This document shows, piece by piece, positions 49,651 to 58,790 of a DNA stretch of 64,000 bases. The position numbers were made by a program, and so were the translations under genes. Below the pieces are notes generated by a model, which was not told the DNA's origin, did no database searches, and was given only the letters and a program-made list of their open reading frames with translations. The DNA is from Bacteroidota bacterium (lineage in GTDB: Bacteria; Bacteroidota; Bacteroidia; Chitinophagales; BACL12). The stretch covers positions 310,001 to 374,000 of the forward strand of contig JADKAC010000005.1 of the NCBI GenBank assembly GCA_016715425.1. Reading direction: 5' to 3'. Within the stretch, counting starts at the first letter, position 1. Each line of letters starts with the position of its first letter.

Positions 49651-50592
49651 ATGAAACGCCTTTTCTTTATTGCAGCTTTGTGCATATTTTCACAAAGCTG
49701 TTCAATTGACAACAACTTAAATCCACCGTGCAGCGAACCTGGGGGCTGGGGTTATGCAACAATTGTTTCTCCTGAAAATAAACCATACAGAAATGCTCCT
49801 TCATCAAATCCACTAAATTTTTATGAATTTGCATATATAGCGTTAGACAACGGAATTGAAGGCTATTGGAAGTATGATTTATTATCAAATACTAAAAAAT
49901 TAATTAAAGAAATAGATGCTGATGAACCCCTTGACTGGAATATAAAAGACTGGATTGTTTTTGGTAGCAATGCACAAATATATATTTGTAAAAGTAATGG
50001 AGATAGCCTTATGCAATTAACTTTTGAAAACTATAATTATGATCCATCATGGTCTCCCGATGGTGAATATATAATTTTTAAATCAACCGTTTCAAATTTT
50101 AGAGTCATTAATCGTTTGGGACATCACTTTAAAGATTATAATTCAACTATCTATGCAGGTAATTCTTCCAGTTGGTCTCCTGATGGTGAAAAAATTGCAT
50201 TTATTTCTACATCAAATGAATTTAATAAATCGTTAATAGCCTATTTTGAAATTTCTACACCAGAAGATATTCATTATATAAACGGAACAGATATAAAATT
50301 TAATGGATCAGCACTCTTAGGACCATTAGATTGGTATCCGGATTCTAAAAGACTGCTCTACAATTATAATAATGATATTTATTTAGCAAATATTGAAACG
50401 GGAGATATTCAATTAGTGAAAGAAGGTGTTGATTGTATAAGTTATAATTACCATACAATTTTAACTGATGGTGAAACCATAATCTCTGTTAAACAAGAAA
50501 GCAGTTATGATTCAAAAACAAATACCGAATTTCATGATTATGATTTAATTCAAATTAATCCGGATGGCAGTGTGTTTACATTGCCATATTAA
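49651..50592 (+). CDS. Lipoprotein with TolB-like (PD40) propeller repeats
   Basis: A 313-residue protein with a lipoprotein signal (MKRLFFIAALCIFSQSC) and no intergenic base after the protease stop. PD40/TolB-type blades are visible (YDPSWSPDGEYIIFKS, SSSWSPDGEKIAFIS, WYPDSKRLLYNYN). Such propellers usually bind proteins or peptides. Abutment with the protease suggests co-expression, perhaps as a periplasmic or surface partner; this is inference. A remnant of a second copy of its C-terminus lies downstream. Confidence 0.82.
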   Translation: MKRLFFIAALCIFSQSCSIDNNLNPPCSEPGGWGYATIVSPENKPYRNAPSSNPLNFYEFAYIALDNGIEGYWKYDLLSNTKKLIKEIDADEPLDWNIKDWIVFGSNAQIYICKSNGDSLMQLTFENYNYDPSWSPDGEYIIFKSTVSNFRVINRLGHHFKDYNSTIYAGNSSSWSPDGEKIAFISTSNEFNKSLIAYFEISTPEDIHYINGTDIKFNGSALLGPLDWYPDSKRLLYNYNNDIYLANIETGDIQLVKEGVDCISYNYHTILTDGETIISVKQESSYDSKTNTEFHDYDLIQINPDGSVFTLPY

Positions 50593-50645
50593 TATATTTC
50601 CCTATCATTTGGTATTATAAGATTTAACAATAAGGAAATGCAGAG

Positions 50646-50756
50646 ATGAATCTTGTTTTAACAAATAAATATGATGAAGCCACAAATACAACATATAATT
50701 ATATTGATCTTATTCATAAATTTCCGGATGGATCGGAAGTAATTATTCCTTATTGA
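50646..50756 (+). pseudogene. Remnant of a paralogue of the PD40 lipoprotein (C-terminal 36 residues)
   Basis: A short open frame encodes NTTYNYIDLIHKFPDGSEVI and ends in IPY, aligning with the C-terminus of the preceding lipoprotein (NTEFHDYDLIQINPDGSVFT, ending LPY). No upstream remainder of the gene is visible. It is most likely the tail of a deleted tandem duplicate. Confidence 0.6.
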
Positions 50757-50947
50757 ATTCTGTTATTATAAAATTACTTTTTTCCGAAGGTTGACGTCCA
50801 CGCCAATTCTTTAAAAGTTTTACCACGAATTACCAGAATCTATTTTTATTCGTGCACTTGCCTACCGAAGGCAGGTTCGTATTTCTTTGTTTGTGAAATT
50901 CGTGGCTTCATTTTTTCTCCGTGGTTGGCGTCCTCCAATCCACGACT
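50757..50947. repeat. Dyad repeats between the remnant and the sugar porter
   Basis: Two GGTTGGCGTCC-type dyads (50789-50808 and a shortened one at 50923-50941) flank a CCACGAAT...ATTCGTGG element (50822-50907) containing the 43-base segment shared with 45783-45825. No gene is seen. Confidence 0.75.
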
Positions 50948-52366
50948 TTATTTTTCCGCAATAATTCCTACACCCTGCGCTTTATGCATACCTGCAATTT
51001 TCCATGCAAAAAATGCGAGATATGCAAAACAACATACACCCACAATATAACTGTATTGAATACCAAGCAATGCATCATCGGATAGAAATCCTTGTATCAA
51101 ACTAATTATACCACCACCCATAATCATCATGATTAATAAGCTGGAAGCAGTATTGGTTTTATCACCCAACCCTGCAATACTTAAAGTGAAAATGCATGGC
51201 CATAATGTGCTGCAAAATAATCCTACAGATATAAATGCAAACACACTTATTAATCCACTTGAGAACATGCCGACAAATAAAGAAGTGATTCCAAGAAAAG
51301 AATACAACAATAATTGCTTTACCGGATGGCCTTCACTTATCGCATCCGCAGTGGCTAAAACTATTACTAAAAATAAGTAAGGATAGAATTGAGAAACAGA
51401 ATGTCCGGCAATAATATTTACCAATAAAAAAATTCCAAATGCAAGGAATGGTAATAAAATACTCAAGCGCATTTTTGTTAATTCGGGTAAATTAAAAGCA
51501 CCCGCAGCGGATGTCCATCTGCCAATCATTAAACTCGCCCAGAATAATGATACATAAGGTGCAATTTCATGCTCGCCTGTATTCAGATGTTGACGCATAA
51601 ATTCAGGTAAATTGGAAGCAGTAGAAACTTCAACACCAACGTAAACAAAAATTGCTATCATACCCATCCATACCTGCGGTTTTTTTATTGTTTGAGAAAA
51701 GCCTGTATGCGTAATATTTTTTTCACCAATATGATCGGGTACAGAAGAAAGTTTTATAAATATTGCAGCAATAATAAATGCAGCACCGAGAATGAGATAC
51801 GGAATTTTTACCGCTTCTAAATTCATGGTTGTTTCTGCTGTTGGTAATCCACCAAAAATTGCAAAGGCAACTATCACCGGACCAATTGTAGTTCCCACAT
51901 TATTAATTCCACCGGCAAGACTCAATCGCATATTTCCTTTTTCAGGATCACCCATATTTATTGCAAGTGGATTTGCTGCAATTTGTTGTAAAGAAAATCC
52001 AAGACCAACAATAAATAATCCGCTGATTAAAAGAAAGAAAGATTGCGTATCTGATGCCGGAATAAATAATAAAGTACCTAATGCAGAAATTATTAATCCC
52101 AATGCCAATCCATTTCTGTAACCTAAAGAATTTAAAATATCTTTTTTGAGAATAGAAGTAAGTATAAAATACACTAATGAACCAATGGTATAAGCAACAT
52201 AAAATGCAAACGAAATCATTTGCGATTGCCATTGTTCCAGATTTAATGCAGATTTAAAAACTGGAATGAGAATATCATTACTTGCCGCAACGAATCCCCA
52301 AAAAAAGAAAACCGAAATTAATGTTATCAGAGCCATGCCTGAATTTTTTGAAGTAGCTTGCGTCAT
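50948..52366 (-). CDS. FucP/GluP-type sugar MFS transporter
   Basis: The 472-residue protein has twelve predicted membrane spans and resembles fucose/glucose/galactose:proton symporters. The N-terminal VFFFWGFVAASNDILIPVFK and the loop LGFSLQQIAANPLAINMGDP with NMRLSLAGGINNVGTTIGPV are characteristic of the family. Sugar specificity cannot be fixed. It is divergent from pfkA with about 107 bp between starts, consistent with sugar import feeding glycolysis. Confidence 0.9.
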   Translation of the reverse strand: MTQATSKNSGMALITLISVFFFWGFVAASNDILIPVFKSALNLEQWQSQMISFAFYVAYTIGSLVYFILTSILKKDILNSLGYRNGLALGLIISALGTLLFIPASDTQSFFLLISGLFIVGLGFSLQQIAANPLAINMGDPEKGNMRLSLAGGINNVGTTIGPVIVAFAIFGGLPTAETTMNLEAVKIPYLILGAAFIIAAIFIKLSSVPDHIGEKNITHTGFSQTIKKPQVWMGMIAIFVYVGVEVSTASNLPEFMRQHLNTGEHEIAPYVSLFWASLMIGRWTSAAGAFNLPELTKMRLSILLPFLAFGIFLLVNIIAGHSVSQFYPYLFLVIVLATADAISEGHPVKQLLLYSFLGITSLFVGMFSSGLISVFAFISVGLFCSTLWPCIFTLSIAGLGDKTNTASSLLIMMIMGGGIISLIQGFLSDDALLGIQYSYIVGVCCFAYLAFFAWKIAGMHKAQGVGIIAEK

Positions 52367-52426
52367 TATATTTTGTTAGAAGTAAAGATTTAAAGTTGCC
52401 AAATAATAGTGGTTCAAAAATGGAAA

Positions 52427-52434
52427 TAACTTTG
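52427..52434 (+). promoter_or_regulatory. -7 box TAACTTTG before pfkA
   Basis: An exact TAnnTTTG match, with a transcript start predicted near 52441 and a 33-base leader to the ATG at 52474. No convincing -33 element is seen. Confidence 0.5.
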
Positions 52435-52473
52435 CAACACTTTATAACGAATTTTACACATACTTAAAACTGA

Positions 52474-53454
52474 ATGATGGAACTTAAGAAAATTGGTGTT
52501 TTAACTTCCGGTGGTGATGCACCCGGAATGAATGCATGTATTCGTGCTGTTGTGCGCACAGCCATTGCAAACAAATTAGAAGTAGTAGGTATTCAAAGAG
52601 GATATGAGGGAATGATTGACGGAGATTTTATCACCATGTATTCGCATTCGGTAAGTAATATTATTCAGAGAGGCGGCACCATTTTAAAGTCTGCACGCAG
52701 CGAAAGATTTCATACTAAAGAGGGAAGACAGAAAGCGTATGAGCAAATTAAACTTGCAGGTATAGAAGCATTTGTTGCAATTGGTGGAGATGGTTCATTT
52801 CGTGGTGCTACTAAATTTTATGATGAACACAAAGTGCATTGCATTGGTGTTCCCGGAACAATAGATAATGATTTATTCGGAACAGATTTTACTTTAGGTT
52901 TTGATACTGCAATCAATACAGCAATTGATGCAATAGATAAAATCAGAGATACTGCTGATTCACATAACAGATTATTTTTTGTGGAAGTAATGGGTCGTGA
53001 TGCAGGATTTATTGCGTTGAGCTGTGGTATTGCCGGTGGTGCAGAAGCAGTTGTAATTCCCGAAACTGAAACCAATATTGAAAACCTGATACAGATTCTT
53101 GAACGTGGTTGGTATCATAAAAAAAGTTCTGCGATTGTAGTGGTTGCAGAAGGTGATGAAGCAGGTGGTGCGTATGAAATTGCCCGCATGGTAAAAGAAA
53201 AATTCAGTGAGTATGATACTCGTGTTGCAGTGTTTGGACATATTCAAAGAGGCGGAAATCCAACAGTGTATGATCGCATTTTAGGAAGCCGTTTGGGTGC
53301 TGCTGCAGTGCAGGCATTAATGGAAGGAAAATATAATAAGATGGTGGGAGTGCGCAATCTTGAAGTAGCATTTACACCATTTTCAAAAGCAACAAAACAT
53401 CACGGAACTATCAATCAGGAAATGTTGCATTTATTAAATGTGCTTGCACTTTAA
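52474..53454 (+). CDS. pfkA: ATP-dependent 6-phosphofructokinase
   Basis: PfkA phosphorylates fructose 6-phosphate, the committed step of glycolysis. The 326-residue product has KKIGVLTSGGDAPGMNACIR, the ATP site VAIGGDGSFRGA, the catalytic aspartate in GVPGTIDNDLFGTDFTLGFD, VEVMGRDAGFIALSCGIAGG and FGHIQRGGNPTVYDRILGSR. Gly rather than Asp in GGDGS points to ATP rather than pyrophosphate as donor. The start could be 52474 or 52477 (two consecutive ATG). The stop overlaps the convergent rlmB stop by four bases. Confidence 0.96.
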   Translation: MMELKKIGVLTSGGDAPGMNACIRAVVRTAIANKLEVVGIQRGYEGMIDGDFITMYSHSVSNIIQRGGTILKSARSERFHTKEGRQKAYEQIKLAGIEAFVAIGGDGSFRGATKFYDEHKVHCIGVPGTIDNDLFGTDFTLGFDTAINTAIDAIDKIRDTADSHNRLFFVEVMGRDAGFIALSCGIAGGAEAVVIPETETNIENLIQILERGWYHKKSSAIVVVAEGDEAGGAYEIARMVKEKFSEYDTRVAVFGHIQRGGNPTVYDRILGSRLGAAAVQALMEGKYNKMVGVRNLEVAFTPFSKATKHHGTINQEMLHLLNVLAL

Positions 53455-54230
53455 AGCAAACTGCGTTGACGCATACATTCATATAATACCATTCCGGCCG
53501 CTACAGAAACATTATAAGAATCGAACTCCTGAATAACAGGAATGGAAGCTAAATGTGTAAGACGTTTTCTTAAAATATAACTGATGCCTGTGTCTTCACT
53601 TCCAATTATAAATGCAAGTGGGGGAGTTAAATCAAGAGTATAAATTTTTTGCTCTGCATTGGCATCTGTTCCAATAAGTAATAGTCCGTTTAATTCGAGA
53701 TAATCAATAACTGCCTGCAAATTTTTTTCTCTGCAAACCGCAATTTTATACAATGCACCTGCAGATGTTTTAATAGCTTCAGAATTAATGGGAGAAGTAT
53801 CTGTAAATGGAATTATTAAAGCATGTACACCGGCAGCATAAGCAGTGCGAGCTATTGCACCAAAATTGCGCACATCAGTAATTCCATCTAATATCAATAG
53901 TAAAGGAGTTTCTCCTTTTTCAATTATTAATGGTAAAATATTTTCTATTTTTTGAAAATCAACAGCAGAAGTAAATGCAATTACTCCCTGATGATTTCCT
54001 CCTGTAATAGTATTTAATTTTTCTTCTGGAACAGTTTTAACAGGAACCTCTTTTTCTTTAGCGAGTTTGCGAATATCATTCACTGTTTCACCATGTGCAC
54101 CTTGTTGCAATAATATTTTATCAATTGGTTTTGCAGCCTGTAATAATTCAATTACAGGCTGCCTGCCAAATACGATATTATCATACGCTTTCCGCTTATT
54201 GTCCCGGGAGTGGTGTGGCTGGTTTCTCAT
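53451..54230 (-). CDS. rlmB: 23S rRNA (guanosine-2'-O-)-methyltransferase RlmB
   Basis: RlmB (SpoU/TrmH family) methylates the ribose of G2251 in 23S rRNA. The 259-residue product has the N-terminal L30e-like substrate domain (NIVFGRQPVIELLQAAKPID, ILLQQGAHGETVNDI) and the three SPOUT motifs: LDGITDVRNFGAIARTAYAA, FIIGSEDTGIS, and FDSYNVSVAAGMVLYE. The start at 54230 overlaps the end of the DUF2723 gene by 35 bp, suggesting coupled translation. No later in-frame ATG gives a full family N-terminus. Confidence 0.93.
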   Translation of the reverse strand: MRNQPHHSRDNKRKAYDNIVFGRQPVIELLQAAKPIDKILLQQGAHGETVNDIRKLAKEKEVPVKTVPEEKLNTITGGNHQGVIAFTSAVDFQKIENILPLIIEKGETPLLLILDGITDVRNFGAIARTAYAAGVHALIIPFTDTSPINSEAIKTSAGALYKIAVCREKNLQAVIDYLELNGLLLIGTDANAEQKIYTLDLTPPLAFIIGSEDTGISYILRKRLTHLASIPVIQEFDSYNVSVAAGMVLYECMRQRSLL

Positions 54231-57200
54231 CTAATATAGAAGGTAAATTATTGGATGTTCTTAAACTGTTCCACTCTTGTTGAATGCTTGTACTTAACTC
54301 TGTTTCATTTGCTTTTTTTGCAACATTTACTGCGGATGCCAAACAGCGTTCTGCATCCCGCATATCCGATTCATATTGCACTCGTGTTAAATAGTTATCC
54401 GCAGAATTATTATACATCTTCCACCCGAAAAGGTGATGATTAATATAGCGTGTTAAATAGTTATCCGCAGAATTATTATACATCGCATAATAATATTCCA
54501 GATCATCCAAACAAATTTCTTTTAATGTTTTAACTATCGCTATTGCTTTATCATTAGCACCAAGAATCTGATAATAATTTGCGGCATTAATCATATTATA
54601 ATCGTAAGGAAAAGAAGATGCAGGAAATTTTTCCATCATCAAATCCATAACCGTGAGCGCCATTTCTCCTCTTTCCTTTGCCAATTCCTGCAAACCATTA
54701 CCCACTTCATTTAAGCTGGTATCTGTTTGCTGCGAAAGCATTTGTGTTGCTTGCTGTTCGTAGTTCATTTTTTCCTGAATTAAATCACCCGCAAGTTGCT
54801 GATAGTTCACATATTTTGATGTAAGTATAGAGCCTTCAGAACTTGGATCGAGATGCATTTTTTCGCCATTTTCCACACCACCGTAATTAAATAATTCCTG
54901 ATGATTCACTAACAGATCATAAGTGATATCTGTATTGGCAGCTTTGTTAAATCCATTGCCTTCATTTTCCACCGGAGTTATTCTGTAAGCCATACCTGTT
55001 TGCATAAAATATTTATCCAAACCGAGATTTGCATCCGGCGAAACAGTGATTGCAAAACATATTGGTCGTTTAGAAATATTGCTTGCAACAATATCCAAAA
55101 GCATTAAATCATTTTTTAGAAGTGTGGTGTTTTTTAATGTGAAATTCATTTCTTTCACAATTCTGTTTTTTAATGTTTCATCTACCACATTATTGTCGGC
55201 AACAGATGAAGAATCCACTGCTACTTTTATATTTTGAGATGGTATATAATTATCACCTTGCGCATTTAATGCTTCTTGTTTATCGTTGCCCATAAACATT
55301 ACCATCTCTTTTAAATCCAATGTGCGGTTTTTGAATTTACTGTTCTTATCAAAACGAATTGCATTGCGTTTATCGCCCAATATTTTATCGGCACCTAACA
55401 TCAAATCAATTTTGCCCGCATCATTTGTTGCATGTCGCAATTGATTGATATACCAATCCACACCTAATAAACTCAAGTTAATTATGCGTATATCCGTGCG
55501 GATTCCTTCTACTTCCTGCGCATACCATAATGGATAAGTATCATTATCACCTTGTGTAAATAAGATCGCATTTTGCGGACAAGATTCTAAATAATTTCTT
55601 GCAAAGTCACGAGCTAAAGTTCTGCCATGTCTGTTGTGATCATCCCATCCCTGCGAGCCCATAAGTATAGGTGCAGATAAACAAATGACTGTGAGAATTA
55701 TGGCTATTACTTTTTCATTTTTCAAACTTCGAAATAATGCACCCGAAATAAGCGAGAGCACCATTATAATTACACCGGAATAAACAAGTAATGCAATAAA
55801 GCTATCAAAATCATATACCGTTAATCCGGTAATAAAAAATATGATCATGATAATACCGGAATACAATAAATACTCAGTAAGTTTTTTCCTATCTATACTT
55901 TTTCCTAAATCATACAATGCCAATAATCCAAAGCCAATCCAAATAGCAAATGCAAAGAAAGCACCTACCAATGCATAATCACGTTCACGAGGTTCCACTG
56001 GTGGTTGATTGCTATTGATAAGGTTCATCGCACCCATGAAAAAGAAGAATAGAAATATTACAATAAAGCCATTGCGATCTTTTCGAATTTGATACACCAT
56101 TCCCAACAATCCCAGAATAAATGGAATCATAAAATATTTATTGCGGGCATCATTGCTCAACAAACTTTCAGGAAGATCTTGCAGATTCGGATTTTTCATT
56201 TTATCAATTGCTGTTATTCCCGTAATCCAATTTCCATTTTTCATACCCTCATGATAAAATCCCTGTTCATCATTTTGTCTACCTGAAAAATTCCACATGA
56301 AATATCGCCAATACATAAATCCTAATTGATAATTGAAAAAGTATTTCATGTTATCACCATATGTAGGTACATAGGTTTGTTGTTGATCCGAAGGCACACC
56401 AACGAAGTTGTAATACAATCCTGCATGTCTGCTTTCCAATGATCCCATTCTTGGGAAAATCACTTCTTTGTTGCGGCCTTTAATCACTGCAATTTGTTGT
56501 GGACTTAATCCTGCTCCGGATAATTGCTGATCAGATAATTTATAAATGATTTTAAAATCTTTACCGATAGAAACATATTTATCTTCTCCCTCTACACGGC
56601 CCCATTTATCTTTAGTGTATTCTATATCTAATGGTTGAGCTGTCCATAGTGGACCATATACTAAATCTCTTGAACCGTATTGTTCACGTTTTAAATAGGA
56701 GAGAAAACTATTTACATCGTTAATGCCATTCATATTTATCACCGGTTCTGCAGCGGCACGAACAAGCACCATTGCATAGGATGATAAACCAATCATCATC
56801 ATTGTAAAAGAAACAAGTGTGAGATATAAAATGCGTTTTTTATTTTTTATAGAATACCAAATACCATAAAGTGCAGCACCCATAATTATTATAGAAAACA
56901 ATAAAGCACCTGTACCGAATGGAGCGCCAAATCCATTTACAAAAGTTCTGTCTAATGTTGCTGCAACACCAATTAATTTATCCAATACACCAAATAAAAT
57001 AAATGCTAAAACAAGAAAGCTGATTCCGAAAGCAACCCAAAATCCTTTGCGTGTATATTCATAATTTTTAAAATAATAAATCAGCCCGATTGCAGGGATT
57101 GCGAGTAAACCTAAAAGATGCACACCCATACTTAAACCCAGCATCAAAAAAATAAATATTATCCAGCGATCGCCTGTGTGAGTATTTGCATGTTCTTCCC

Positions 57201-57687
57201 ATTTAATCATTGCCCAAAAAATTAATGCAAAGAAGAATGTTGCCAATGCATACACTTCACTTTCCACAGCACTAAACCACATACTATCTATAAATGTACA
57301 AGCAAGTGCGCCGACAATTCCACTACCCATAATGAGTGCAGTTTGCACACTGTCCGGTTCATTATTTCCGGCTATCATTTTTCTTGAAAGCCTTGTGATT
57401 ATCCAAAAGCAAAATAATACTGAAAACGATGTTGACAATGCAGAAAAAATATTTGTCATAACAGGCACTTGCTCTGGTGAGCTTGCAAACAATGTGAATA
57501 TGCGGCCCATCATCAAAAAAATCGGAGCCCCCGGTGGATGCACTACTTGTAATTTATAAGTGGCGGCAATAAATTCACCACAGTCCCACCAACTTGCACT
57601 GGATTCCATTGTCATCAGATACACAATAGATGCAATTGCAAATATGAACCAACCCGTAATATTATTGATCCGGCTGAATTTAATCAT
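54196..57687 (-). CDS. DUF2723 (GT117-like) membrane protein with C-terminal helical repeats
   Basis: An 1163-residue protein typical of Bacteroidota. The N-terminal DUF2723 domain (SSASWWDCGEFIAATYKLQV, VHPPGAPIFLMMGRIF) is a GT-C-like membrane unit with about a dozen spans. The soluble part contains the FTQGDNDTYPLWYAQEVEGI motif and a C-terminal TPR-like region. Near residue 1100 the 22-residue segment MYNNSADNYLTRYINHHLFG(WK) is followed by a second MYNNSADNYLTR. The DNA shows a 36-bp exact repeat (54383-54418 and 54449-54484), an in-frame 66-bp insertion. Probable glycosyltransferase using a polyprenyl-linked donor; substrate unknown. Confidence 0.88.
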   Translation of the reverse strand: MIKFSRINNITGWFIFAIASIVYLMTMESSASWWDCGEFIAATYKLQVVHPPGAPIFLMMGRIFTLFASSPEQVPVMTNIFSALSTSFSVLFCFWIITRLSRKMIAGNNEPDSVQTALIMGSGIVGALACTFIDSMWFSAVESEVYALATFFFALIFWAMIKWEEHANTHTGDRWIIFIFLMLGLSMGVHLLGLLAIPAIGLIYYFKNYEYTRKGFWVAFGISFLVLAFILFGVLDKLIGVAATLDRTFVNGFGAPFGTGALLFSIIIMGAALYGIWYSIKNKKRILYLTLVSFTMMMIGLSSYAMVLVRAAAEPVINMNGINDVNSFLSYLKREQYGSRDLVYGPLWTAQPLDIEYTKDKWGRVEGEDKYVSIGKDFKIIYKLSDQQLSGAGLSPQQIAVIKGRNKEVIFPRMGSLESRHAGLYYNFVGVPSDQQQTYVPTYGDNMKYFFNYQLGFMYWRYFMWNFSGRQNDEQGFYHEGMKNGNWITGITAIDKMKNPNLQDLPESLLSNDARNKYFMIPFILGLLGMVYQIRKDRNGFIVIFLFFFFMGAMNLINSNQPPVEPRERDYALVGAFFAFAIWIGFGLLALYDLGKSIDRKKLTEYLLYSGIIMIIFFITGLTVYDFDSFIALLVYSGVIIMVLSLISGALFRSLKNEKVIAIILTVICLSAPILMGSQGWDDHNRHGRTLARDFARNYLESCPQNAILFTQGDNDTYPLWYAQEVEGIRTDIRIINLSLLGVDWYINQLRHATNDAGKIDLMLGADKILGDKRNAIRFDKNSKFKNRTLDLKEMVMFMGNDKQEALNAQGDNYIPSQNIKVAVDSSSVADNNVVDETLKNRIVKEMNFTLKNTTLLKNDLMLLDIVASNISKRPICFAITVSPDANLGLDKYFMQTGMAYRITPVENEGNGFNKAANTDITYDLLVNHQELFNYGGVENGEKMHLDPSSEGSILTSKYVNYQQLAGDLIQEKMNYEQQATQMLSQQTDTSLNEVGNGLQELAKERGEMALTVMDLMMEKFPASSFPYDYNMINAANYYQILGANDKAIAIVKTLKEICLDDLEYYYAMYNNSADNYLTRYINHHLFGWKMYNNSADNYLTRVQYESDMRDAERCLASAVNVAKKANETELSTSIQQEWNSLRTSNNLPSILDEKPATPLPGQ
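54383..54484. repeat. 36-bp exact direct repeat with 66-bp period inside the DUF2723 gene
   Basis: Bases 54383-54418 are identical to 54449-54484. The period of 66 bp keeps the frame and duplicates MYNNSADNYLTR in the product. It is either a recent tandem duplication or an assembly artefact. Confidence 0.9.
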
Positions 57688-57770
57688 AGCATTTTTTTAT
57701 TTGAAGCGGTAAAGATAAACATTTGACTATACCGCATCCCTAAAGAGTTTGTGAGAAAAAGCTGAATTTC

Positions 57771-58490
57771 GTGGCTTTGAAAAAGCTTAACATAATTTAT
57801 GATGATGATCACCTTGTGGTGATAGACAAACCTGCGGGCTTACTTGTAATCCCCGACAGAAAAGGTGCGCCCTCAGTTAAAGAGTATCTGAATAATTTGT
57901 TCCCCGGTATTTATACTGTGCATAGAATTGATAGAGATACAAGTGGTTTAGTAATTTTTGCAAAGCATGCAGAAGCACACAGGAATTTGTCTATGCAATT
58001 TGAATCACATAGTGTAATTAAAAAATATCAGGCATTTGTTAGAGGTAGATTACCTGAAAAATCTTTAGTGATTGATAAGCCTATTGGTAAACATCCACGC
58101 AAGGCAAATGTGATGATAATTGACTCTCGAGGTAAAGCAGCGCATTCGGTTTGTACGGTAATTGAAATTTTTAAACATGCATCTTTTGCAGAAATAGAAA
58201 TCAGTACAGGAAGAACACATCAGATTAGAGTGCATTTGCAATTTGCTGAATATCCATTATTGGTAGATCCTGTTTACGGAAATAAAGAAGCTTTTTATTT
58301 ATCTGAAATAAAACATAATTATAAAGCAAAGGAAATAGAAACACCGATAATTCAACGATTGACTTTACATGCAAATTTTCTACAAGTGAAACATCCTGAT
58401 TCAGGAAAAGAAATTTCTTTTGTTTGTGAACTACCGGCTGATTTGCAATTGCTTTTAAAAATGCTAAAAAAGTATGATGCGGTGAATTAA
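57771..58490 (+). CDS. RluA-family 23S rRNA/tRNA pseudouridine synthase
   Basis: The 239-residue enzyme isomerises uridine to pseudouridine in RNA. The catalytic aspartate lies in HRIDRDTSGLVIFAK (HRxD motif). Other family blocks are DDHLVVIDKPAGLLVIPDR, IKKYQAFVRGRLPEKS, ISTGRTHQIRVHLQFAEYPL and VDPVYGN. There is no N-terminal S4 domain, so it resembles the short RluA/RluC-like type; the RNA target cannot be assigned. The start is GTG at 57771. It is divergent from the DUF2723 gene. Confidence 0.9.
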   Translation: MALKKLNIIYDDDHLVVIDKPAGLLVIPDRKGAPSVKEYLNNLFPGIYTVHRIDRDTSGLVIFAKHAEAHRNLSMQFESHSVIKKYQAFVRGRLPEKSLVIDKPIGKHPRKANVMIIDSRGKAAHSVCTVIEIFKHASFAEIEISTGRTHQIRVHLQFAEYPLLVDPVYGNKEAFYLSEIKHNYKAKEIETPIIQRLTLHANFLQVKHPDSGKEISFVCELPADLQLLLKMLKKYDAVN

Positions 58491-58745
58491 TACTATCAGG
58501 ATAAGGAAGGTTTATTTCCAATTACATTTTGAGCTTGAAATTCTTGTTATTGTTGGTGTATCTAACTTTCCCTTCGGGATAAAATTTTAGCCACGAATTC
58601 ACGAATATTTTTAAAATCACGAATGCACGAATAAAGGATAATTCATTCGTGCATTCGTTTTTTTATTCGTGCATTCGTGGCTATTTTTTTTCCTTAATTA
58701 GACGCTTAAATATTGACATAAAAAAAATTTCGGTGCTTATTATTT
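58491..58745. repeat. Intergene with a long ATTCGTGCATTCGTGG inverted repeat
   Basis: AGCCACGAATTCACGAAT (58589-58606) pairs with ATTCGTGCATTCGTGGCT (58665-58682), and a nested CGAATGCACGAAT/ATTCGTGCATTCG pair lies inside. It is a third member of the CCACGAAT family seen at 45737 and 50822. No gene is seen. Confidence 0.8.
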
Positions 58746-58776
58746 AAAAAAAAAAGAGCCAACTTTCGCTGACTCT
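58746..58776 (-). terminator. Intrinsic terminator for the PKD/T9SS gene
   Basis: On the minus strand, AGAGTCAGC pairs with GTTGGCTCT (two G-U wobbles) around a GAAA tetraloop, followed by ten U. It starts 15 bp after the stop of the large secreted protein. Confidence 0.85.
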
Positions 58777-58790
58777 TTTTCTTAGGGTTT

